Source of the DNA: Flavobacteriales bacterium UBA979
GTDB taxonomy: Bacteria; Bacteroidota; Bacteroidia; Flavobacteriales_D; Sanyastnellaceae
NCBI GenBank assembly: GCA_002292325.1
Contig: DBBR01000072.1
Location: forward strand, 47,849-100,375
Reading direction: 5' to 3'
Length of the DNA: 52,527 nucleotides
Shown here one piece after another: positions 17,101 to 24,174 of this stretch (positions within the stretch are counted from its first letter, which is position 1; every line of letters begins with the position of its first letter). The notes under the pieces are model-generated. The model did no database searches and was not told the origin of the DNA. It was given only the letters and a program-made list of their open reading frames with translations. The position numbers were made by a program, and so were the translations under genes.

Positions 17101-20100
17101 TGACCTAGATGGGGTAGTAGCTGATTTCCATGTGGAAATGGGTAAAGATTTTGGAGGACCTTTCGGACAATCATTGATCTTGGAAGCTACAGGTGTGACC
17201 ATTGGTTCTGGCGCTGAAATTGGCTACGGTGATTTGGTTTCAAATCCTTCATCACACCGTGGCGCGATTGCTGTGGATATTGAAGGCTCAACCATCAACA
17301 TGTCTGTTGTCGGAACAGACGGTTTCCCTTACCAATACGACTATGCTGTCGTAACCGTTTCGAACATGTCGATTGATGACTTGGCTGGCGTTTCGGTTGT
17401 TACCAACGGTATTGCCGCTGGTGCCGAACTTACCACTTCATCTTCTGGAGATGGCTTTACGGTGACTTGGACAGGCACGGCGACTTTCACAGAAAATGAT
17501 GCGGCTGAGTTTGCTGCTGACAACGTTTCTTCATGCTTAGCCCAGTCTGGTTTGATGCGAACATGGACCGTAACTGATGGCTGTGATAATAGCGATACAG
17601 CCGTGCAGTACTTCACAATCGTTGATACAGAAGGACCGGTCTTTACGTCTACGCCAGCCAATTTACAATTGAGCTGCAACGACGAAATTCCAATGGCAAC
17701 TGTTTCTGCGGAAGATTGCGGTGCGGTGTCCATCTCTGACCCCGTTGAGGAGACTCAAGAAGGAACATGTGGAACTTCTTACACTATTTTCCGAACATGG
17801 ACCGCTTCTGATGACTGCGGCAACTCTTCTGAGCACACGCAGACCATCATGGTCGTAGATACCGAGGCACCTGTCTTCACATCGTTCCCAGCGGATGTCA
17901 CGTACACCTTTGGTGAGGAAATGATGTCTGACGAACCCACTGCTTCTGATGATTGCAACGAGGTTACCATCGACTTTAGTGATGCGCAGGACAACAGCAA
18001 TGTTGAAATTACGGTGATTACAAGAACATGGACTGCAACGGATGCCTGTGGAAACAGTGTTTCACAAGACCAAATAATTACCGTGAATGAGGTGTTTGGA
18101 TGCATGGATGATGAAGCTTGTAACTACGCCAGTGGAGCATCCTATGATGACGGAAGCTGCGATTACTGTTCTTGTGGATCTGGAGGAGAAGCTGGATTTG
18201 GATTGGAGCTTGAATTGGTAACAACCCATGATGGTTCAAACCCTGACTTGCCTGTTGGCTTGAACACATATCGGGTTTACGTTACGACTCCGAGCAATGA
18301 TGATTTTGTGAGTTCTGTTTCTGGAAGTATGGATGTACCGGCCTACTTGAATACGACCACGTCATTTTATCAGCACCCATTTGGCTCAATTAGCCCTGAC
18401 AACATCAATACGGCCTTCTATGCTGTTGTACCAAGTTTGTTGTACGATAGCTGGTTGACCATTGGTTTGGATTCACAGCCTGCTGGTGGTCAAAGTGCCA
18501 TCACATTTGTCGAAGCTCCTGCGGACAATTGGATGGCTGATTTCAACGCGGGGAATAACCTGAGCATCGATAGTTTCTTTGGAGGTTCTTGGTTCGCCTT
18601 GATCACAGCAAACAACGGATATGCTGGAGATGATCAGCGTGTACTGGTGGCCCAATTGACTACGGATGGTGAGTTGAACGGACAGTTGTACGTGCAAGTC
18701 TTCCCGAACGGAGACCAAAGCCAGGATACTTATCTCACTTTAAGCTTTGGAGGCAATGAGTGTGGTTGTAACGACGAAATGGCATGCAACTACGATGCTT
18801 CTGCGACATACGATGACGGTTCGTGCTATTATGCATTAGATGGCGAGGAATGTGAAGCGTTGGGATGCATGATTTCATTGGCATGTAACTACGACGCCGA
18901 CGCCAATACAGACGATGGTTCATGCGAGTTTGCCTCATGCGCAGGATGTATGGACGAAACGGCATGTAACTATGACATGGATGCTACAGTGCCTGGATTC
19001 TGTGAATTCCCTGCTTTTGCTTGGGAAGATTGCGATGGAGGTTGCGCTGATGGCTTCGATGAGAACGGGAATGGAATCTGTGATCCGCTCGATTTCGGTG
19101 GTTGCACCGATACTGCTGCCTTGAACTACTCTCCATTCGCTACCTATGACGATGGCAGCTGCATTGCTTCCGTTTCAGGTTGCACGAATGTGAATGCCTG
19201 TAATTATGATAGCACTGCTACCTTGAATGACTCAGGTTCTTGCATCTACCCAGAGAGCATTTATGTCGACTGCGATGGCAATTGCTCGAATGATACGGAT
19301 GGAGATGGGGTATGCGATGAATTCGAAATCCCAGGCTGTACGGACGCAACTGCTGTTAATTTCAACGCTTTTGCAACGGATGATAACGGCACATGTTTCT
19401 ACACCGACGTGGTCGGTTGCTTGGTGCCAAGCTTGCCTTGCTACGATCCGGATGCGACGGTGATGCCTTCGATTTCATTGTGTTTTGATTGCACCGATGG
19501 AACAGGAGATTCTCCAACTCCACTTGGCGTTATCACAGAATGCACGGATGAAGCGGCTTGTAACTTTGGTGAGGACGGCGAATGCGAGTACTCTTCCTGC
19601 ATGGGTTGCACGGTGCCTACAGCATGCAACTACGACGAAGAGGCTGTGTACTTCGACGGTACATGTGAATACACCTCATGTGCTGGATGTACATTGGCTA
19701 GCGCTTGTAACTTTGATCCTGAAGCATCTATCAATGATGGTTCTTGTGAATTCACAAGTTGCACGGGTTGTACGGATGAAAATGCATCGAATTACGATCC
19801 TACAGCGACTGTTGATAATGGCAGCTGTGATTTCGCTGGTTGCATGATTTCGGCAGCATGTAACTATGATGCCTCTGCGACTTCAAGTGATGGAAGTTGT
19901 GAATTTGAATCATGTGCGGGATGTCTATCGGAGTTAGCATGTAATTATGATGATTCAGCCACGTTGCCAGGTGCTTGTGATTTCACAAGTTGCGTCGGAT
20001 GTACAAACCCAGCAGCGGATAACTACGATTCAGACGCCACGCAAGACGACGGCTCATGCGTAGTAACAGGTTGTATTGACCCTATGGCATGCAACTATGA

Positions 20101-23100
20101 CGACGCTGTGAACAATGCGGATTACGATTCTTGCACGTATGCTGAGGAAGGATTGGACTGCGACGGAGTTTGCTTGAATGACGTCAATCCAGCCAACGGT
20201 GTTTGTGATGAAGATGAAATTGTGGGTTGCATGGAAGAAGGCAACTGCCTATACGATCCAGAGGCAACTGCCAATGATCCAACGATGTGTCAGACATCTC
20301 CATTCTGCATTGGTTGCAATGATGCCACGGCATGCAATTTCAATCCAAATGTGAACCCTGAACCAAACTTCAACGATGGCTCATGTGAATATGAAACATG
20401 CGCAGGTTGTTTGGATGAAGCTGCTTGTAACTTCGACTTTGAAGCGACGCTCTCTGATGCATCGGCTTGTGAATATCCTGCTGAAGGATTTGATTGCGCA
20501 GGAAACTGCTTCGATAATAACGGCGACTTGATCTGTGACATCCTCCAAGGGTGCGCTGAGCCAGATGCTTGCAATTATGAGGAAGGAATTGAATTCCCAT
20601 CCTTGGATTTCTGTGACTTCTGCAGCTGCCCTAATATCGAATCTTCGGTTGACGGATATGGAATCGAAATTGAGGAGTTGACTTCTGAAATCGATGGAGC
20701 GATGACTTACCAAGTCTTTGTTACTACGCCAAGTTCGACTGATGTAGTGAACGCCATCTTGGGTAACGAAATGAATCCAATTGTTCTGGCATCTTCAAGT
20801 GAGATTTACCAAAATGTAGCCGGTTCAGCGTTGCCTTCACCAGCAGCCATGTTTGCCTTCTACCCAATGCTCCAGTACGATTCGTATGTGACTTTGGGTG
20901 CAGACACCCCTGCCGATGCAATGGCTTTCCCTCCAACAGCAGACGGAAATGAACCAACATGGGTCACTTCATTTGAAAACGGAGGAAACATCGAAATCAT
21001 GGACGCCGTTGGTAGCGGTTGGTACATGAACGCTGATGTAATGGGCCAGTACGGAGTAGCAGGTGATGACAACCGAGTAATGGTTGCTCAATTGACGACT
21101 CCAGGTTCTATCCATGGTCAGTTGTATGTGCAGGTGTTCCCTGACGGACTGTCTGCAGGTAATACATTGTATGTGAACTTATCCTTTGGAAGCGCCGCGT
21201 GCGGATGTACAGATCCAATGGCATGTAACTACGAAGATGATAACGTCACAGATGACGGATCTTGCTTCTATGCAGCTGAAGGGGAGTCTTGTGGTGCAAC
21301 ATGCTTGTACGATACATTCAATCCAGAAGTAGTCGCTTTTGAAGAGTCCTACACGACTTCCTGTGATGATGCTGAAACGGATGTGCGTGAGCCAATGTTC
21401 TCAGACAATTGCGATGATCTGCTCGATGTCACTTCAAGTGACGTGGTCTTCGAAGGTGATTGCAATGGGTCTTACACCATTGAGCGAACGTGGACAGCAT
21501 TCGATAACATTGGCAATTCCATATCAGTTGTTCAGACCATTAACGTTGTTGATTCAACGGGTCCTTCGTTTACGGTGCCTGCCGACGTCAACATCGCTTG
21601 TTCGAATGGGGACATTGATCCTTCGGCAACAGGCGACGTAACTGATGCCTCTGATTGTAGCGGAACAGCTCAGGTTTCATACGCTGACGCTTACACCACG
21701 GATGGTTGCTTTGCCAACAACGTCTTGACACGAACGTGGACAGTCACGGATGATTGTGGTAACTCAACTTCTCAAGAGCAAACCATCACGCTAGTGGATG
21801 ATAACGCGCCATACTTCACAAGTGTACCAGCATCTGCTACGTTGACATGCAGTGATGCATTGCCAACTGAAATGGCTACGGCTGCTGACGCATGCTCTGA
21901 GGTAACAGTAACATTCACGGACGCTGAAGGTGACCTGACATGCAGTGGTTTGACTGAAGTGATACGAACATTCACAGCCACAGACGCTTGCGGAAATTCA
22001 AGCGAGGCAACACAGGTGATTTCATTTGTGGACGAAGAAGCACCTGAGGGTTCTACTACGGATGCAACAGTTGCCTGCTCATCGTATGATGGGTCTGCAG
22101 AATTTGGTTCGTACGAAGCATCAGACAACTGTTCTGGAGCTGTAACAGCTACTTGGATGGAGGTGTCATCTACCCAAGATGGTGAGATGGGATGCTTTGT
22201 AGTCGAGCGTGAGTATACTTTCACAGACGGATGCGGCAACAGCTCAACTGCGATGCAGACGATCACCGTAGTGGATGACGAAGCACCTGTTTTGAGTTCA
22301 ATAGACGCAGAAGTGGTACTCCAATGTGGAGACGTTCTGCCTGATGCACCAACTGCAACGGACAATTGTTCTTCTGTCGAAGTAACATTCGAAGATGTTG
22401 ACAACGGGTTGAGCTGCTCTGGTGAGATGTCCTTCATCCGCACGTATACGGCTACTGACGCTTGTGGAAATAGCAGCACGGTAACACAGAGCGTATCTTA
22501 CGACGATGTGATTGCTCCTACATTCACGGCTCCAGCAGATGTGACAATTGAATGCGATTCAGACCTTTCTGACTTGAGCTTGACAGGCGATGTGATGGAT
22601 GCAGCAGATGTATGCAGCGCGGACATCTTCGTTACGTATGCTGACGTCATGAGTACTTCTGAAGGTTCTTGCTTGGCAAACAATGTCATTACGCGAACTT
22701 GGACGGTAACCGATGGTTGTGGCAATAGCACATCCGCAGAACAAGTAATCACGTTGGAAGACACGACGGCACCCGTTGTAACATATGACGCGGTTGTTAC
22801 GCTTGATAATGTTGCGACAAGTGAACTCGATGATTTCGAAGGTGTAGAGGTTATGGACGCTTGCAGCGACTGGACTTATACATCAACGGATACATGGCTC
22901 GGCAATAGCCTAACAGGATATGAGCTGAACCGTGTCATGACATTCACAGATGCTTGTGGAAACTCTACGACAATCGAACAATCGATCATAGCGGTTTACT
23001 CTTCAGGTTGTACATACGTGGATGCAGAAAACTACGACGCAGCTGCGATTGTGGATGATGGTTCATGTGAGTATGCTGGCTGTACCGATATGACATCTGC

Positions 23101-23311
23101 GAATTACAACCCGATCGCTTCCATCGATGATGGATCATGTGTAACGGTTGGTTGCATGGATCCTGACGGCTACGACTTCGATCCGAATGCAAACTACCCA
23201 GGTGGTTGTGACTATCCAGATCCATGTCCGGGAGACATCAACGACGACGGTGTCGTGAATGTTGGTGACTTATTGGAGTTCTTCCAATACTACGGGCAGA
23301 CCTGCGAATAG
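14108..23311 (+). CDS. Giant secreted mosaic protein, 3067 residues
   Basis: A single uninterrupted reading frame for a 3067-residue exported protein; the signal peptide MMQTKLSIVFGLLVGITSFS is cut near FAQ. Domain order in residues: unnamed modules M1 (39-237), M2 (295-486) and M3 (676-864), separated by Cys-rich repeats and DCDGNC..DGDGVCD loops; a run of four HYR-like immunoglobulin-fold repeats (868-1329), one with a large insert; M4 (1362-1554); a Cys-rich tract of about 620 residues; M5 (2182-2367); seven HYR-like repeats (2404-2966) ending TDACGNS; three Cys-rich repeats; and a dockerin-like tail (3040-3067). About 30 Cys-rich units occur in all. No enzyme motif and no T9SS YPNP tail are visible. 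It is probably a calcium- and disulfide-stabilised surface fibre or adhesin. Start 14108 or 14111 is chosen from the signal peptide. Confidence 0.9.
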   Translation: MMQTKLSIVFGLLVGITSFSNPLFAQTECFGYDANANAPAGFQLEVESFATFDGTEATPALAALAGSTTYRIYLQTNSALDFVSAVHTDGAEGEVQLTSSTSFYMNDFGGITVNAINPGLFSFFPELEYDSYVTIGLNSEAVSSAGESSISLSGSESWGSSFLAGNNLSIDSSNSAAGSGWFVDADAANGFAGDDMKVMLAQVTTDGVLNGAFFVEILADGAESAQSYQFSFSNELCGCTDGAASNYEAGATQDDGSCLYPGCTDDAACNYDSGANDDDGSCDFCCDTVESSNADYGVEVELHAVGGITGFRTYRLYVTTANATDAVSAVTGYAAYPMNLATSTDFYQYLGPGGGSTPNGWQSAFGVIPEFAAGAYDSFVTIGNTEMADAGAGESDIQTVSTPGEDWEAEFEAGNDISIESTSGGGWFLSPGSVSGIAGDDNRVLIGQFTTNGFLSGDLFVQVFPEGNQLASEEVYISFTSPACACTDETACNFDPVAMWDDGSCQDGPAYWGENIDCEGNCLNDADGDYVCDENEIEGCLNPNACNYVEAPTDLVSCIFPDEGLDCDGNCLSDVDGDGVCDQDELGGCTDATACNYDETATEDNGTCDYLDVLVLDDEPVIVYDCDGNCFNDTDGDGVCDELEIDGCTDDSACNYDEAASEEDGSCDYCCASGASVVGYNIIIEDMGDSPEGMIQRMYIETPNSTDVLSAVTGDVLNPTYIRSTQSFFQSPLGDITPNGINPAFFPIFEELAYDSWVTIGIENNMLSPTESSVQIVPPTTDWQAAFNAGGDIELEGDFGDGWFVIWDETSGTYTNGLSGDDNRILVGQFTTNGVLSGELFVQMFPEGDQQNPIQVHLPFGYASDDADAPVFTSVPADVTQSCSEAWPTEMATATDEGCIAEVTLTVEETLADADCGYVLTRTFTATDAWGNSAVATQVVSLEDNEAPVAVAPADATAQCSDDLTPGSGVAEFPTNSYDNCSDDLSFSYVDTPYSPGFDLDGVVADFHVEMGKDFGGPFGQSLILEATGVTIGSGAEIGYGDLVSNPSSHRGAIAVDIEGSTINMSVVGTDGFPYQYDYAVVTVSNMSIDDLAGVSVVTNGIAAGAELTTSSSGDGFTVTWTGTATFTENDAAEFAADNVSSCLAQSGLMRTWTVTDGCDNSDTAVQYFTIVDTEGPVFTSTPANLQLSCNDEIPMATVSAEDCGAVSISDPVEETQEGTCGTSYTIFRTWTASDDCGNSSEHTQTIMVVDTEAPVFTSFPADVTYTFGEEMMSDEPTASDDCNEVTIDFSDAQDNSNVEITVITRTWTATDACGNSVSQDQIITVNEVFGCMDDEACNYASGASYDDGSCDYCSCGSGGEAGFGLELELVTTHDGSNPDLPVGLNTYRVYVTTPSNDDFVSSVSGSMDVPAYLNTTTSFYQHPFGSISPDNINTAFYAVVPSLLYDSWLTIGLDSQPAGGQSAITFVEAPADNWMADFNAGNNLSIDSFFGGSWFALITANNGYAGDDQRVLVAQLTTDGELNGQLYVQVFPNGDQSQDTYLTLSFGGNECGCNDEMACNYDASATYDDGSCYYALDGEECEALGCMISLACNYDADANTDDGSCEFASCAGCMDETACNYDMDATVPGFCEFPAFAWEDCDGGCADGFDENGNGICDPLDFGGCTDTAALNYSPFATYDDGSCIASVSGCTNVNACNYDSTATLNDSGSCIYPESIYVDCDGNCSNDTDGDGVCDEFEIPGCTDATAVNFNAFATDDNGTCFYTDVVGCLVPSLPCYDPDATVMPSISLCFDCTDGTGDSPTPLGVITECTDEAACNFGEDGECEYSSCMGCTVPTACNYDEEAVYFDGTCEYTSCAGCTLASACNFDPEASINDGSCEFTSCTGCTDENASNYDPTATVDNGSCDFAGCMISAACNYDASATSSDGSCEFESCAGCLSELACNYDDSATLPGACDFTSCVGCTNPAADNYDSDATQDDGSCVVTGCIDPMACNYDDAVNNADYDSCTYAEEGLDCDGVCLNDVNPANGVCDEDEIVGCMEEGNCLYDPEATANDPTMCQTSPFCIGCNDATACNFNPNVNPEPNFNDGSCEYETCAGCLDEAACNFDFEATLSDASACEYPAEGFDCAGNCFDNNGDLICDILQGCAEPDACNYEEGIEFPSLDFCDFCSCPNIESSVDGYGIEIEELTSEIDGAMTYQVFVTTPSSTDVVNAILGNEMNPIVLASSSEIYQNVAGSALPSPAAMFAFYPMLQYDSYVTLGADTPADAMAFPPTADGNEPTWVTSFENGGNIEIMDAVGSGWYMNADVMGQYGVAGDDNRVMVAQLTTPGSIHGQLYVQVFPDGLSAGNTLYVNLSFGSAACGCTDPMACNYEDDNVTDDGSCFYAAEGESCGATCLYDTFNPEVVAFEESYTTSCDDAETDVREPMFSDNCDDLLDVTSSDVVFEGDCNGSYTIERTWTAFDNIGNSISVVQTINVVDSTGPSFTVPADVNIACSNGDIDPSATGDVTDASDCSGTAQVSYADAYTTDGCFANNVLTRTWTVTDDCGNSTSQEQTITLVDDNAPYFTSVPASATLTCSDALPTEMATAADACSEVTVTFTDAEGDLTCSGLTEVIRTFTATDACGNSSEATQVISFVDEEAPEGSTTDATVACSSYDGSAEFGSYEASDNCSGAVTATWMEVSSTQDGEMGCFVVEREYTFTDGCGNSSTAMQTITVVDDEAPVLSSIDAEVVLQCGDVLPDAPTATDNCSSVEVTFEDVDNGLSCSGEMSFIRTYTATDACGNSSTVTQSVSYDDVIAPTFTAPADVTIECDSDLSDLSLTGDVMDAADVCSADIFVTYADVMSTSEGSCLANNVITRTWTVTDGCGNSTSAEQVITLEDTTAPVVTYDAVVTLDNVATSELDDFEGVEVMDACSDWTYTSTDTWLGNSLTGYELNRVMTFTDACGNSTTIEQSIIAVYSSGCTYVDAENYDAAAIVDDGSCEYAGCTDMTSANYNPIASIDDGSCVTVGCMDPDGYDFDPNANYPGGCDYPDPCPGDINDDGVVNVGDLLEFFQYYGQTCE
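14222..14817 (+). repeat. Unnamed module, copy 1 of 5 in the giant protein
   Basis: About 199 residues. Signature elements: TYRIYLQTNSALDFVSAV, then SFYM, then a YDSYVTIG stretch, a GSGWF turn, GFAGDDMKVMLAQVTTDG, and FFVEILADG. The boundaries are approximate and end at a CGC junction with the first Cys-rich repeat. Confidence 0.75.
14990..15564 (+). repeat. Unnamed module, copy 2 of 5
   Basis: About 192 residues with TYRLYVTTANATDAVSAV, DFYQ, YDSFVTIG, GGGWF, GIAGDDNRVLIGQFTTNG and LFVQVFPEG. It ends at a CAC junction with a Cys-rich repeat, like copy 1. Confidence 0.75.
16135..16700 (+). repeat. Unnamed module, copy 3 of 5
   Basis: About 189 residues with QRMYIETPNSTDVLSAVTG, SFFQ, YDSWVTIG, GDGWF, GLSGDDNRILVGQFTTNG and LFVQMFPEGD. 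Unlike the other copies it runs directly into HYR-like repeats rather than a Cys-rich repeat. Confidence 0.75.
16709..18093 (+). repeat. HYR-like repeat block 1 (four units)
   Basis: Four immunoglobulin-like units, each ending in a variant of RTWTATDACGNS...QTI.VVD..AP. Each unit opens with a P(A)D(V/A)T or PANLQLSC strand and has a disulfide-type cysteine pair. The second unit carries a large insert (17084-17532). Confidence 0.75.
17084..17532 (+). other. Inserted domain inside an HYR-like repeat
   Basis: Between the strand SFSYVDTPYSP and the unit's closing strand CLAQSGLMRTWTVTD lie about 150 residues absent from all other HYR-like units here. The insert is Cys-free except at its edge, rich in Gly, Ser, Val and Thr, and strand-like (EATGVTIGSGAEIGYGDL; AVVTVSNMSIDDLAGVSVV). 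It looks like a separate beta-sandwich placed in a loop. Confidence 0.6.
18193..18769 (+). repeat. Unnamed module, copy 4 of 5
   Basis: About 192 residues with TYRVYVTTPSNDDFVSSVSG, SFYQ, YDSWLTIG, GGSWF, GYAGDDQRVLVAQLTTDG and LYVQVFPNGD. It ends ECGC at a Cys-rich repeat. Confidence 0.75.
18770..20625 (+). repeat. Long Cys-rich repeat tract of the giant protein
   Basis: About 618 residues made almost wholly of units of 20-30 residues with pattern GC(T/M/L)....ACNYD..A...DGSC (three cysteines per unit). Four acidic loops of the DCDGNC.ND.DGDGVCDE type are interspersed. Some nineteen units are readable, including degenerate ones. Further units flank the other modules. The sequence has high Asp, Cys, Asn and Ala content and no predicted enzymatic motif. 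Confidence 0.8.
20651..21208 (+). repeat. Unnamed module, copy 5 of 5
   Basis: About 186 residues with TYQVFVTTPSSTDVVNAILG, EIYQ, YDSYVTLG, GSGWYM, GVAGDDNRVMVAQLTTPG and LYVQVFPDG. It ends ACGC at a Cys-rich repeat. Confidence 0.75.
21318..23005 (+). repeat. HYR-like repeat block 2 (seven units)
   Basis: Seven immunoglobulin-like units of about 80 residues with closing strands such as RTWTVTDDCGNSTSQEQTIT and RTYTATDACGNSS, joined by VVD..AP linkers. The last unit departs from the pattern (IIAVYSSGC) and leads into Cys-rich repeats. Confidence 0.75.
23225..23308 (+). other. Dockerin-like C-terminal segment of the giant protein
   Basis: The last 28 residues begin CPGDINDDGVVNVGDLLEF and end QTCE. 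The calcium-loop pattern, the DLL helix and the flanking cysteines match the tail of the beta-helix protein at 4479-4562 nearly position by position. Confidence 0.65.
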
Positions 23312-23377
23312 TAATCGAAATCCGGTTAAAAACGACTTTATAGAGAATTCGAGTCTGGCAAGACTGATTCCTAGGGA

Positions 23378-23403
23378 GGGGGCTGCACTTCGGTGTGGTC
23401 CTT
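23378..23403 (+). terminator. UUCG hairpin after the giant gene
   Basis: An eleven-pair stem with several G-U pairs closes on a UUCG tetraloop (CAC-TTCG-GTG core) 67 bases after the stop codon. The following tract is pyrimidine-rich (CTTTCTTG) but not a clean T-run, so it could be a weak terminator or a 3' stabilising structure. Confidence 0.5.
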
Positions 23404-23457
23404 TCTTGTCGTTTATTGACGGTTCATGCTGTAATTTCGTAATCAAAGTGAGAGTCG

Positions 23458-23745
23458 ATGTCGAAAGATGAGTCAGCAGCTGAAAAGCGAGAACGGTTAA
23501 GAAAGCAATTGGATGATACACACAGCTGGCCGAGTGCTTTCACCTTTAAATTCATAGTCCCGAATGAAGGAAAGGGAGAGGGGATGCTGAAAGAGATTTT
23601 TTCGAAGGATGCTGATTTTCGTTCGAGGCCATCTCGGAACGGCCGTTTTATTGCTTTTACAATACAGGAGCGCGTGCATGCTGCTGAGGAAGTCTTTGAG
23701 CGTTACGAAGCTGCGGCTAGCATTCCAGGTGTTATTTCCTTATAA
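23458..23745 (+). CDS. DUF493 family protein
   Basis: A 95-residue soluble protein. The segment WPSAFTFKFIVPNEGKGEG and the later YEAAASIPGVISL match the small DUF493 (YbeD-like) alpha/beta family. Members have a ferredoxin-like, ACT-resembling fold and are proposed regulators with no settled role. The N-terminus (SAAEKRERLRKQ) is charged and helical. The gene lies 26 bases upstream of a small membrane protein gene on the same strand, so the two are probably one transcript. Confidence 0.8.
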   Translation: MSKDESAAEKRERLRKQLDDTHSWPSAFTFKFIVPNEGKGEGMLKEIFSKDADFRSRPSRNGRFIAFTIQERVHAAEEVFERYEAAASIPGVISL

Positions 23746-23771
23746 CCATCGGACAACAGCGAGGTAAAAGC

Positions 23772-24158
23772 ATGACGGGCAACCAACTATACGCAGCTTT
23801 AGAGACCGGTGTTTGGGCTTTATTGGTCACAGGTCTAATGGTGGTCGCCTATGTCGTTGTTCGTCGCATGGCGACCCAAATGCATAAAGGTGTGGTGAAG
23901 GCGAGTCCTGCTGTACTCGAAGAATTGCTGATTCGACGGATGGAGGACGGCCAATTGCTCATTGAACTTGCCATTCCACCTCATTGGAAAGGGACAATTG
24001 CGATGGCATATGAATTAGAAGATGGAATGAAGATGGAGGCTTTTTATACTTCCATAGATCCCGTCGAATCCATTGAATGCACGCAATTGATTCCAGAAGG
24101 GGCTCGTGCGCTTATCATTGATGTGCCCGGGCAGAAACTCTATCGTGCCCTGCCCTAA
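23772..24158 (+). CDS. Hypothetical single-span membrane protein
   Basis: A 128-residue protein that I do not recognise. One hydrophobic helix (about 10-30, VWALLVTGLMVVAYVVV) is followed by a basic turn (RRMATQMHK) and a soluble domain of about 90 residues with beta-strand character (LLIELAIPPHWKGTIAMAYE; RALIIDVPGQKLYRAL). The positive-inside rule suggests the soluble part is cytoplasmic. It follows DUF493 and stops 16 bases before the convergent argS stop. Confidence 0.6.
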   Translation: MTGNQLYAALETGVWALLVTGLMVVAYVVVRRMATQMHKGVVKASPAVLEELLIRRMEDGQLLIELAIPPHWKGTIAMAYELEDGMKMEAFYTSIDPVESIECTQLIPEGARALIIDVPGQKLYRALP

Positions 24159-24174
24159 TGCCCTAAAGGGAAAT

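Noticed and set aside
21772..22479. A 235-residue minus-strand frame inside the giant gene
   Set aside because: Its Ser/Val-rich sequence is the reverse image of the Thr/Asp-rich HYR-like repeats; no promoter box or family match.
14820..23200. Regularly repeated sequence that could be taken for a CRISPR array or DNA tandem repeat
   Set aside because: The units are degenerate at the DNA level, keep the reading frame and encode the Cys-rich repeats; spacing is irregular and there are no cas genes.
14108..23311. A T9SS sorting domain at the end of the giant protein
   Set aside because: No YPNP-type start or LPAGxYxL strand is present; the end is the dockerin-like segment.
23378..23403. The UUCG hairpin as a riboswitch or structured RNA gene
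   Set aside because: A single short stem with no further conserved elements and a position after a stop codon; a terminator-like structure is simpler.
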